Positions 1 through 6,327 of a stretch of DNA of 9,084 bases are shown in pieces. How positions within the stretch are numbered: position 1 is the first letter of the stretch; each line of letters begins with the position of its first letter. The DNA is from GCA-002840305 sp964609365. GTDB taxonomy: Bacteria > Patescibacteriota > Patescibacteriia > Patescibacteriales > UBA12465. The notes under the pieces are model-generated. The model was not told the origin of the DNA and ran no database searches. It was given only the letters and a program-made list of their open reading frames with translations. The DNA is taken from positions 1 to 9,084 of the forward strand of contig CAZSRC010000027.1 of the NCBI GenBank assembly GCA_964609365.1, read 5' to 3'. A program made the position numbers and the translations under genes.

Positions 1-1280
1 CTTTCTGTCTAGGTAACCAAGTAGGAAACATTAATCAAGGAGAAAAATGTGCTACTCCTGCCGGAATATTGACAACTAACTGTGCTGGTCTTTTATTTGG
101 TAATTTTACCAGAGCTCTTTATTCTGAAGATGAAATTACTGAGTTGATACAAAATCAATCATATATTCCCGTTGCTAATGCTGATGAATTTAATTCTATT
201 TCCTTTTCTGATTCAAGAATTATGGGACAAGGAACTCCTTGGCAAGCTATATATAGTCCAGGCTTAGATAAAAAATATGTTCAAGTTAATAATATTAATT
301 TATCTCAGTATCAAAATGGCGCAGGTCTTAATATGATTGGAAGTTCATCATCTCCTTTTTCTGGTGTTTATGATGGGGCTAATTTATCAATTTCTAATTT
401 TATAATAAATAGACCTTCGGAAAATAATGTTGGACTTTTTTCTTATTCTTCAGGAGCTTCTATAAAGAATGTTAAAATAAGTGATTTTAGTATTACGGGC
501 TCCTCAAATGTTGGCGCCTTTGCTTATTTTATTAATTCTAATTTTGAAAATGTTTCTATAAAAAATGCTTTTGTCTCGGGGCGAACCTATGTTGCTGCTC
601 TAGTTGGTTTTATGAGAACCAGTAATAGTCTTTATTCCGGTGTAGAAAATTCAACAATAGAAGGAAGATCTTTGTCTGGTGGTGGTGGTGATTGTAACAT
701 GGGGGGCTTTGTGGGCGCGTTAACTGAATCAAGCTCTGCTACGCAGTCATTAATTAGGTATTCCTATGTTATTAATTCTAATATTTATAATACATCTCCA
801 TCTTTAGGAGATAGAAGAATAGGAGGTTTTGTTGGTTTTATGAGAGAATCCGGTTCTGTTATTAGGGATAGCTTTATTATTAATTCAAGTGTTTCTGTTT
901 ATGGTGATAATTTTGGTTATCCAGGAGTAGGAGGATTTGTTGGTGTAATGCTTGCGGGTGCTCCAAAAATTTTTAACTCTTATTCAAATGCAGTGGTTAC
1001 AAATTATAATTCAATGCCTAATGGAGGTTTTTGTGGAAGCAGAGGTAATGGATCTATAAGCAATTCTTATTATGATACTGAACTATCAACAAAATCTGAT
1101 ACTGGAAAAGGAATTCCTAGGACAACGGCTCAGATGAAATTAGGAATAGAAAATAGTTTTATATTGGCAGATGGCTCTATTGATCCAGATAATTTATCAT
1201 CTAATTCTATGTATTCAGGCTGGGATAATAATATTTGGAATTTCCAAGACCCTAATAATTATCCCACTTTAAAAAATTAG
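1..1280 (+). CDS. GLUG-repeat surface/secreted protein, 5'-truncated by the window edge
   Basis: The reading frame is open from the window edge (first full codon at base 3) to a TAG at 1278-1280, giving 425 visible residues; the true start lies upstream. An early Cys-containing stretch (bases 6-85) is followed by a segment reading YVQVNNINLS and GVYDGANLSISNF (about 276-400), the usual lead-in to GLUG domains. Then come about seven degenerate repeats with cores such as VGLF, VGAF, IGGFVG, VGGFVG and GGFCG (about 426-1040). The end, with SYYDTE, RTTAQMK and NNYPTL, is the usual terminal cap of GLUG proteins. The family forms repetitive beta structures in exported adhesin-like proteins, often in large modular polypeptides, so the missing N-terminus probably carries the signal peptide and other domains. 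Ser, Asn and Gly richness fits export. Substrate or partner is unknown. Family assignment is confident, function is not. Confidence 0.8.
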   Translation, partial: FCLGNQVGNINQGEKCATPAGILTTNCAGLLFGNFTRALYSEDEITELIQNQSYIPVANADEFNSISFSDSRIMGQGTPWQAIYSPGLDKKYVQVNNINLSQYQNGAGLNMIGSSSSPFSGVYDGANLSISNFIINRPSENNVGLFSYSSGASIKNVKISDFSITGSSNVGAFAYFINSNFENVSIKNAFVSGRTYVAALVGFMRTSNSLYSGVENSTIEGRSLSGGGGDCNMGGFVGALTESSSATQSLIRYSYVINSNIYNTSPSLGDRRIGGFVGFMRESGSVIRDSFIINSSVSVYGDNFGYPGVGGFVGVMLAGAPKIFNSYSNAVVTNYNSMPNGGFCGSRGNGSISNSYYDTELSTKSDTGKGIPRTTAQMKLGIENSFILADGSIDPDNLSSNSMYSGWDNNIWNFQDPNNYPTLKN

Positions 1281-1313
1281 TATATTTTACAAAAAATAAA
1301 AAAATAATAGCTA

Positions 1314-1342
1314 TTGCTTTTTTAAAATAAATAATTTATAAT
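1314..1342 (+). promoter_or_regulatory. Putative sigma70-type promoter for the S1 gene
   Basis: A -35-like TTGCTT (1314-1319, three of six consensus bases) is separated by exactly 17 bases from a perfect TATAAT (1337-1342). It lies 139 bases before the S1 start codon, so the predicted transcript would begin near 1349 with a leader of about 130 nt. The perfect -10 is the main support; the -35 is weak and the region is A/T-rich. Confidence 0.45.
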
Positions 1343-1359
1343 ATTTTTATAAATTTAAT

Positions 1360-1442
1360 AAGCCTTTTATAAAAATCTTAAGTATTAAGGCGCTTAAGAA
1401 CTTTCTACTTTTTAAAAGAGAAGGTTAACTCATTCTTTTTTT
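1360..1442 (+). promoter_or_regulatory. Structured 5' leader of the S1 mRNA (overlapping hairpins)
   Basis: This is a GC-richer island in an A/T desert between the putative promoter and the S1 start. A stem can form between AAGCCTTT (1360-1367) and the segment ending GGCGCTT (1387-1395). An alternative stem pairs CTTAAG (1377-1382) with CTTAAG (1393-1398); the two share bases and exclude each other. A third hairpin pairs AACTTTCT (1399-1406) with AGAAGGTT (1419-1426, one wobble), plus an inner CTTT/AAAG. A run of seven T follows at 1436-1442, nine bases after the stem, which is too far for a standard terminator. It could be an autoregulatory leader of the ribosomal protein gene, or a weak terminator for the upstream gene. 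Confidence 0.35.
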
Positions 1443-1481
1443 ATTTATAATTTTAATTTTTATAAATAGAATTAAACTAAT

Positions 1482-2702
1482 ATGAGTGAAGATAAAAAAA
1501 ATAGTCACGTTCTAGAAGTTTTATTAGAACAGGACAAAATTGTTATCCCTAGGGTTGGCGATATTGTTATTGGAAAAGTTATTTCAGCTTCAAAGTCAGA
1601 GGTTCGCTTAGATATCAATGGTTTTTTTATTGGAGTTGTTCGTGGTCCAGAATTATATTTTGAGGCAGAAGAATTCGCCAATCTTAAAGCTGGAGATGAA
1701 GTAGAGGCAACTGTTATTGATGAGGAAAATGAGAGAGATGAGCTAGAGCTTTCTTTTAAACAAGCAGGGCAAGAAAAAGCTTGGATGAAGCTAGAAAATG
1801 CTTTAAAAAATAAAGAAATTGTTAAGATTAAAGTTGTTGAAGCTAATAAAGGTGGTTTGTTAGTAAAGTACTATCAAATCCCAGGATTTTTACCAGTATC
1901 TCAATTATCACCAGAAAACTATCCTAGAGTTAGTGGTGGTGATAAGCAAAAGATTCTAGAAAAATTAAAATCTTTTATTGGTCAGGAAATTGAAGCTCAT
2001 GTTATTAATCTTGGCGAAGAGTCAGATAAAATAATTTTTAGCGAAAAAGATGTTTGGAATAAAAAACAAAAACACATTATTGATAAATATAAAGTTGGAA
2101 TGGTTGTTGATGGAAAAATTTCAGCTGTAACTAATTTTGGTGTTTTCATTAGTTTTGGAGAAGGCATGGAAGGCTTGATTCATATTTCTGAGTTAGCTTG
2201 GCAAAGAATTGAATCTCCAGAAAAGATTTATAAAGTTGGTGATAGTATTAAGGCTGAAATAGTAAACCTTGATAATAACAAAATATTTTTAAGCGCTAAA
2301 AAAATAGTTGAAGATCCATGGAAAAAAGCAGTTGAAAAATATAAAACTGGTGATGTTGTTAAAGGGCAAGTTTTAAAAATTAATCCATTTGGTCTTTTCG
2401 TTAAGCTAGACAATGAAATTCATGGTTTGGCTCACATAACTCAATTAGGTATAAATCCTAAAGAAAAAATTACTGATCTATTTAGATCTGGTGATGAATT
2501 TGATTTTGAAATTTTATCAATTTCTCCAAATGATCATAGATTAGGATTAAAAATTATTAAAGATGCTAAAAAGAAAAAAGTAAAAGATGAAATTGTTGAA
2601 GCAGGGGAAAACAAAGAGGAAGAAGTAAAAGATGAGCCTCTTAAAGCAGAAGAAAAGAAAGAAAAAAAAGAAAAGAAAGAAAAGAAAGAAAAAAAAGATT
2701 AA
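1482..2702 (+). CDS. rpsA: 30S ribosomal protein S1 (four S1 RNA-binding domains)
   Basis: A 406-residue protein made of four OB-fold S1 domains: about 25-93, 110-190 (more divergent, with an insertion near 145-165), 205-273 and 288-359. The last two are the most typical, with TNFGVFISFGEGMEGLIHISEL and NPFGLFVKL followed by GLAHITQL. In bacteria S1 binds the 30S subunit and A/U-rich mRNA leaders and helps initiation on messages with weak or absent Shine-Dalgarno sequences, which describes every gene here. E. coli S1 has six domains and about 557 residues; shorter four-domain forms are common elsewhere. Residues 361-406 form a low-complexity Lys/Glu tail ending in KKE repeats. The ATG at 1482 is preceded by A/T-rich sequence without an SD. 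It stands alone between its own leader and the ftsH promoter. An S1-domain paralogue with another role is the main alternative. Confidence 0.85.
   Translation: MSEDKKNSHVLEVLLEQDKIVIPRVGDIVIGKVISASKSEVRLDINGFFIGVVRGPELYFEAEEFANLKAGDEVEATVIDEENERDELELSFKQAGQEKAWMKLENALKNKEIVKIKVVEANKGGLLVKYYQIPGFLPVSQLSPENYPRVSGGDKQKILEKLKSFIGQEIEAHVINLGEESDKIIFSEKDVWNKKQKHIIDKYKVGMVVDGKISAVTNFGVFISFGEGMEGLIHISELAWQRIESPEKIYKVGDSIKAEIVNLDNNKIFLSAKKIVEDPWKKAVEKYKTGDVVKGQVLKINPFGLFVKLDNEIHGLAHITQLGINPKEKITDLFRSGDEFDFEILSISPNDHRLGLKIIKDAKKKKVKDEIVEAGENKEEEVKDEPLKAEEKKEKKEKKEKKEKKD
2641..2699 (+). repeat. Purine (AAG/AAA/GAA) microsatellite-like tract encoding the S1 tail
   Basis: The last 60 bases of the S1 gene are almost entirely A and G on the coding strand. 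They are built from near-repeats of GAAAAGAAA and encode KKE triplets at residues about 391-405. Such tracts are prone to slippage, so tail length may vary between strains while the S1 domains stay intact. Confidence 0.6.
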
Positions 2703-2740
2703 TAAATTTCTAATTTTTATTTTCTCATTTCAAATATAAC

Positions 2741-2785
2741 AAAATGAAGTTGTTGCCTTTTAGTGATTGCTTCGTTTTTGTTTTT
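2741..2785 (+). terminator. Possible intrinsic terminator after the S1 gene
   Basis: AAAATGAAG (2741-2749) pairs with CTTCGTTTT (2770-2778) as a nine-base stem with one wobble. It is followed by a T-rich tail (TTTTTG then TTTTT to 2785). The loop is large (20 bases) and the stem A/T-rich, so termination may be weak. Position 39 bases after the stop and before the ftsH promoter fits. Confidence 0.4.
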
Positions 2786-2819
2786 ATAATTTTATAAAAT
2801 TTAAATAATTATATTTAAT

Positions 2820-2848
2820 TTGTTTTTTGATATAAATTAGTATATAAT
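2820..2848 (+). promoter_or_regulatory. Putative sigma70-type promoter for ftsH
   Basis: TTGTTT (2820-2825) and a perfect TATAAT (2843-2848) with a 17-base spacer, 31 bases before the ftsH ATG. The predicted leader is only about 25 nt. The -35 matches three of six bases. A TTGATA inside the spacer (2827-2832) is closer to consensus but too near the -10 to work with it. Confidence 0.5.
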
Positions 2849-2879
2849 TTAAAATATAAATAATAATTAAGTTTTAAAT

Positions 2880-4691
2880 ATGAAAGATTTTTTTAAAAAT
2901 TTCCTAATTTTTTTCTTTGTTTTTTTAGTGATTGCTAGTTTATTTACTATTTTTACCGAAAAAACAGTAAAAACAGAAAATATAGGGATTAATGATTTAT
3001 CTTTATTAATTAAAGATGAGCAGGTTTCTGATATTTTAGTTTCTGGAAATAAAATTAATATTAGCCTAAAATCAGGAGAGAAAAAAATTACAAAAAAAGA
3101 AAGCGGAGAGTCTTTTTCTTCATTGGTTAGTAATTTAGGAATTGATCAGGAGAAATTATCCAAGATAAATATTAACCTTAAAGATGATGATAGTTTTGCC
3201 GCTATAATAATATCATTACTACCATTCCTAATTCCTTTTTTATTGGTCATTGTATTTTTGTTTTTTATGATGAGAGGTGTTACTGGTGCTAATTCTAAGG
3301 CTATGATGTTTGGCCAGTCTCAGGCTCGTGAATTCGACAATAATCAAAAAAACAAAGTAACATTTAAAGATGTTGCTGGCGCTAAAGAAGCAAAGCAGGA
3401 GCTAAGTGAAATAGTTGAATTTTTAAAGTTCCCTAAAAAATTTCATGATTTAGGTGCTAAAATTCCTAAGGGCGTACTTCTTTTGGGTAGTCCAGGAACA
3501 GGAAAGACTTTAATGGCCAAAGCTGTTGCCGGAGAAGCTAATGTACCATTTTTTAGTATATCTGGTTCAGAATTTGTAGAAATGTTTGTTGGAGTTGGTG
3601 CTTCCAGAGTAAGATCCCTTTTTCAAAAAGCTAAGAAAAACTCCCCATGCATTGTTTTTATAGATGAAATAGATGCTGTTGGGAGAAAAAGAGGAGCTGG
3701 TTTGGGTGGTTCTCATGATGAAAGAGAGCAAACTCTTAATCAAATTCTAGTGGAAATGGATGGCTTTGATCCAACTATTAATATTATTGTTGTAGCAGCT
3801 ACAAATAGGCCAGATGTTTTAGATCCTGCATTATTAAGACCCGGTAGATTTGACAGGCAGGTTGTAATAGATTTACCTGATTTAAATGATAGAGAGGAAA
3901 TTTTAAATGTTCATGCTAATAAAAAACCATTATCAGAAGAAGTTAATTTAAGAAGAATTGCTGAAAGAGCACCTGGTTTTAGCGGAGCCGATTTAGCCAA
4001 TGTTTTAAATGAGGCAGCAATATTAGCAGCTAGACAGAATAAGAAAAAAATTGAACCTTTGGATTTATTTGAAGCGATTGAAAAAGTTATGATGGGACCA
4101 GAAAGAAAAAGTAGAATTATTACAGACGAGGAAAAAAAGATTACCGCCTATCATGAAGCTGGACATGCTCTGGTTGCTCATTTTTTGCCAAATTCTGACC
4201 CTGTTCATAAAATATCAATTATTGCTCGTGGCCAGGCTGGTGGCTATACATTAAAATTACCTTTGTCAGATAAAAGAATGTATTCAAAAAATTATTTTCT
4301 TGATGAGATTGGGGTTTTACTAGCCGGTCATTTAACGGAAAAAAATATATTTGGAGAAGTTACAACTGGTGCTACATCTGATTTAAGAAGAGCAACTAGT
4401 TTGGCTAGAAGACTTATTACTGATTATGGGATGAGTGAAAAACTAGGACCAAGAACTTTTGGAGAAAAAGAGGAAATGATATTTTTAGGGAGAGAGATTC
4501 ATGAGCAAAGAGATTATAGTGAGAAAATAGCTGAAATGATAGATGAAGAAATATCTAATTTTATTAAAGAAGGGGAAAGGAGAGCACAGTTGGTTTTAGA
4601 TGAAAAAAGAAGTTATTTAGAAAAAATTGTTAAAGTATTAATGGAAAAAGAAACAATTGAAAAAGAAGAATTTGACTCTATAGTGGCATAG
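2880..4691 (+). CDS. ftsH: ATP-dependent zinc metalloprotease FtsH
   Basis: A 603-residue membrane-bound AAA+ protease that extracts and degrades misfolded membrane proteins and selected soluble targets as a hexamer. Two membrane segments (about 5-25 and 107-132) flank a small external domain. The AAA module has Walker A GSPGTGKT (203-210; most family members have GPPGTGKT), the pore motif MFVGVG (235-240), Walker B IVFIDEID (258-265) and a second region of homology with AATNRPDVLDP and RPGRFDR (306-326), carrying the arginine fingers. The zinc protease motif HEAGH is at 425-429, with the third ligand expected at Asp501 in TTGATSD. It is slightly shorter than E. coli FtsH (about 644), the difference being mainly a shorter C-terminal tail. 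The ATG at 2880 starts directly before the first membrane helix and has no SD. It has its own promoter and is probably a single-gene unit. Confidence 0.97.
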   Translation: MKDFFKNFLIFFFVFLVIASLFTIFTEKTVKTENIGINDLSLLIKDEQVSDILVSGNKINISLKSGEKKITKKESGESFSSLVSNLGIDQEKLSKININLKDDDSFAAIIISLLPFLIPFLLVIVFLFFMMRGVTGANSKAMMFGQSQAREFDNNQKNKVTFKDVAGAKEAKQELSEIVEFLKFPKKFHDLGAKIPKGVLLLGSPGTGKTLMAKAVAGEANVPFFSISGSEFVEMFVGVGASRVRSLFQKAKKNSPCIVFIDEIDAVGRKRGAGLGGSHDEREQTLNQILVEMDGFDPTINIIVVAATNRPDVLDPALLRPGRFDRQVVIDLPDLNDREEILNVHANKKPLSEEVNLRRIAERAPGFSGADLANVLNEAAILAARQNKKKIEPLDLFEAIEKVMMGPERKSRIITDEEKKITAYHEAGHALVAHFLPNSDPVHKISIIARGQAGGYTLKLPLSDKRMYSKNYFLDEIGVLLAGHLTEKNIFGEVTTGATSDLRRATSLARRLITDYGMSEKLGPRTFGEKEEMIFLGREIHEQRDYSEKIAEMIDEEISNFIKEGERRAQLVLDEKRSYLEKIVKVLMEKETIEKEEFDSIVA

Positions 4692-4698
4692 CCTTTTA

Positions 4699-4727
4699 TT
4701 GACTAATGTTTATTTTTAAATTATACT
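4699..4727 (+). promoter_or_regulatory. Strong putative sigma70-type promoter for rpmF-nusB-rnc-pilT
   Basis: TTGACT (4699-4704, five of six) and TATACT (4722-4727, five of six) are separated by 17 bases, eight bases after the ftsH stop. The transcript would start near 4734, leaving a 5' UTR of about 73 nt. No other good promoter is visible before nusB, rnc or pilT, so it may drive all four genes. Confidence 0.65.
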
Positions 4728-4760
4728 TAAATTCATAAGATTTAACAATTAATATCCTAA

Positions 4761-4795
4761 AGATTTTTTGATATTTTTTATATTCAATAAAATCT
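4761..4795 (+). promoter_or_regulatory. Long 5'-UTR hairpin just upstream of rpmF
   Basis: A 14-base-pair stem pairs 4761-4774 (AGATTTTTTGATAT) with 4780-4795, interrupted only by single-T bulges at 4783 and 4788, around a TTTTT loop (4775-4779). It ends 11 bases before the rpmF ATG, inside the predicted leader. No T-run follows on the plus strand, so it is not a terminator. The position suits translational control or mRNA stability. It is A/T-rich, but a stem this long is less likely by chance than other pairings here. Confidence 0.45.
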
Positions 4796-4806
4796 AAATA
4801 TAAGAT

Positions 4807-5001
4807 ATGTCTGTACCAAAGAAGAGAAAGACCAGGTCATCAGTTGGCCAAAGTAGATCACATCAAGCCTTAAAAAAGAAGACTTTAAATAGCTGCCAAA
4901 AATGTGGCCAAGCTGTTTTACCTCACACTGCTTGTGGTTTTTGTGGAAATTACAAAAATAAAACAGTATTAAAAATTAAAGACAAGAAGGCTAAAAAATA
5001 A
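4807..5001 (+). CDS. rpmF: 50S ribosomal protein bL32
   Basis: A 64-residue basic protein starting MSVPKKRKTRSS, the characteristic bL32 N-terminus (initiator Met then a VPKRK-like stretch). It has a zinc ribbon with paired cysteines: Cys30/Cys33 (CQKC) and Cys43/Cys46 (CGFC). This is the zinc-binding form rather than the cysteine-free paralogue some bacteria use under zinc limitation. bL32 sits on the 50S subunit near domain I of 23S rRNA. The C-terminus is Lys-rich. In many bacteria rpmF lies with yceD and fatty-acid genes; here it heads a cluster with nusB and rnc instead, a ribosome-biogenesis context. It is preceded by a good promoter and a hairpin leader and followed within seven bases by an intrinsic terminator, so much of its mRNA may be monocistronic. 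The ATG is the only sensible start. Confidence 0.96.
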   Translation: MSVPKKRKTRSSVGQSRSHQALKKKTLNSCQKCGQAVLPHTACGFCGNYKNKTVLKIKDKKAKK

Positions 5002-5007
5002 ATATAG

Positions 5008-5040
5008 AAAATAAAGTGCTGTTTGGTGCTTTATTTTTTT
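5008..5040 (+). terminator. Intrinsic terminator between rpmF and nusB
   Basis: AAAATAAAG (5008-5016) pairs with CTTTATTTT (5029-5037), and the stem extends inward by T-G, G-T and C-G pairs around the loop TGTTTG. Seven T occupy 5034-5040. It ends 11 bases before the nusB ATG, and no promoter fits between it and nusB. It therefore likely acts as a leaky terminator setting the rpmF to nusB ratio, or as a regulated attenuator. Confidence 0.6.
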
Positions 5041-5051
5041 AATAATAAAAT

Positions 5052-5588
5052 ATGGCAAATAGACATTTATCTCGAACAATTGCTATGCAGTCTTTGTTTG
5101 TTTGGGATTTTAATCAACAAAAAAAAGACTTAAGCGAAATAGTTTCTGAAAATTTTATTAATTTTGCCCCAAGCTTTAATGATTCTGGTTTTGCTCTAGA
5201 ATTATCTTTGGGTGTTTTAAATAATTTAGCTGAAATAGATGAATATATTAAAAAATATGCTCCTGAGTGGCCTATTGATCAAATAACAGTTATTGATAGA
5301 AATGTTTTGAGACTAGGAGTTTATGAATTAATTTTTTCAGAAAAAGTTCCTCCGAGAGTTGCAATTAATGAATCAATCGAGATAGCAAAAAATTTTGGCG
5401 GTGATTCCTCGGGTAAATTTATTAATGGTGTTTTAGGATCTATATATAACGAGATGTCAGAAGAAGAAAAAAATAGAAGAGAAAAAATTTCATCAAATAA
5501 AAAAACAGAGAATGATAAAAATGAAAAAAATAAAGAAATAACTGAAAGTGAAGATCTTCTAGATGATGATAAAAAATCTAAAGAGTAA
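5052..5588 (+). CDS. nusB: Transcription antitermination factor NusB
   Basis: A 178-residue protein whose first 133 residues match the all-helical NusB fold. It has an N-terminal Arg/Ala-type helix (RHLSRTIAMQSLFVWDF, residues 4-20), the segment PEWPIDQITVIDRNVLRLGVYEL at 71-93, VPPRVAINESIEIAKNFGG at 99-117, and the closing SSGKFINGVLGSIY at 119-132. In bacteria NusB binds boxA RNA together with ribosomal protein S10 (NusE) and joins the antitermination complex on rRNA transcripts. Residues 134-178 are an extra, highly charged, probably disordered tail rich in Lys, Glu, Asn and Asp, absent from typical NusB of about 140 residues. The ATG lies right after the rpmF terminator, with no SD. The 33-base gap to rnc suggests co-transcription. 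Confidence 0.93.
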   Translation: MANRHLSRTIAMQSLFVWDFNQQKKDLSEIVSENFINFAPSFNDSGFALELSLGVLNNLAEIDEYIKKYAPEWPIDQITVIDRNVLRLGVYELIFSEKVPPRVAINESIEIAKNFGGDSSGKFINGVLGSIYNEMSEEEKNRREKISSNKKTENDKNEKNKEITESEDLLDDDKKSKE

Positions 5589-5621
5589 TAAAATTTAAAT
5601 CAAAAAATTTTTATAAATAGT

Positions 5622-6317
5622 ATGAGTAATTTAAGTAATCTAGAAAGAATAATAAAAATAAATTTTGAAAATAAAGATCTTTTACAGCAGGCCATGGTTC
5701 ATAGATCTTATATAAACGAGCATCCAGATTTCAAAGTTGGACATAATGAAAGATTAGAGTTTCTAGGTGATGCAGTTTTAGAGATAGTTGTTACGGAGTA
5801 TTTATATACAAGTTTTCCTAATAATCCAGAGGGAGACCTCACTAACTGGAGGGCTAGTTTGGTAAATTCAAAAATGCTTTATCAGGTTGCTAAAAAATTA
5901 AATTTTGAAGATTATTTATTATTGTCAAAGGGAGAGTCTAAAGATAAAGATTCTAAAGCTAGACAATATATTTTGGCTAATTCTGTAGAGGCTATTATAG
6001 GAGCAATTTATTTAGATAAGGGAATTAATTCTTGCAAGGAGTTTATTTTTGAAAACCTTATAGTAAATTTAAATGATATTATTGCAAATAAAACTTATTT
6101 AGATCCAAAATCTAAGTTTCAGGAGGTTTCTCAAGAGTTAACAGGGATAACCCCATCTTATAGAGTTTTGAAAGAAGATGGTCCTGATCATGCTAAAAGA
6201 TTTACAGTTGGCTTATTTTTAAATGAAGAATTAGTATCAACTGGAGAGGGTCTATCTAAACAAGAGGCACAAACTGATGCTGCCGACAAGGGTCTTATTA
6301 TTAAATCTTGGTCTTAA
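5622..6317 (+). CDS. rnc: Ribonuclease III
   Basis: A 231-residue double-strand-specific endonuclease that processes rRNA precursors and structured mRNAs as a homodimer. The catalytic domain (about 5-150) carries the signature HNERLEFLGDAVL (41-53), with metal-binding or catalytic Glu43, Glu46 and Asp50, and the second acidic helix LANSVEAIIGAIYLD (118-132) with Glu123 at the catalytic position. The position equivalent to E. coli Asp114 is Asn120. A double-stranded RNA-binding domain follows (about 160-228), with DPKSKFQE, GPDHAKRFTV and the basic SKQEAQTDAADKGL helix. Length is normal (E. coli 226). The start at 5622 places the first helix correctly and lacks an SD. It lies between nusB and pilT with short gaps, an rRNA-maturation pairing with nusB. 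All other catalytic residues look intact, so it is probably active. Confidence 0.96.
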   Translation: MSNLSNLERIIKINFENKDLLQQAMVHRSYINEHPDFKVGHNERLEFLGDAVLEIVVTEYLYTSFPNNPEGDLTNWRASLVNSKMLYQVAKKLNFEDYLLLSKGESKDKDSKARQYILANSVEAIIGAIYLDKGINSCKEFIFENLIVNLNDIIANKTYLDPKSKFQEVSQELTGITPSYRVLKEDGPDHAKRFTVGLFLNEELVSTGEGLSKQEAQTDAADKGLIIKSWS

Positions 6318-6327
6318 TTTTATTATT

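Noticed and set aside
69..71. TTG as the start of the GLUG-repeat gene
   Set aside because: The frame is open back to the window edge without a stop, and the protein type needs an export signal, so the gene begins upstream.
1296..1323. A/T hairpin around AGCT followed by T-run as a terminator of the first gene
   Set aside because: The stem has only three solid pairs next to the loop, a wobble and a mismatch, and its T-run is part of the stem.
2228..2413. Minus-strand reading frame of 61 codons inside the S1 gene
   Set aside because: It overlaps the well-conserved third and fourth S1 domains on the other strand and has no recognisable features.
5590..5611. AAAATTT/AAATTTT hairpin between nusB and rnc
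   Set aside because: Seven A-T pairs without a usable T-run; expected by chance at this composition.
6277..6327. Upstream ATG extending pilT by 17 residues
   Set aside because: It would overlap the end of rnc, and the added residues do not resemble PilT N-termini; the ATG at 6328 fits the family.
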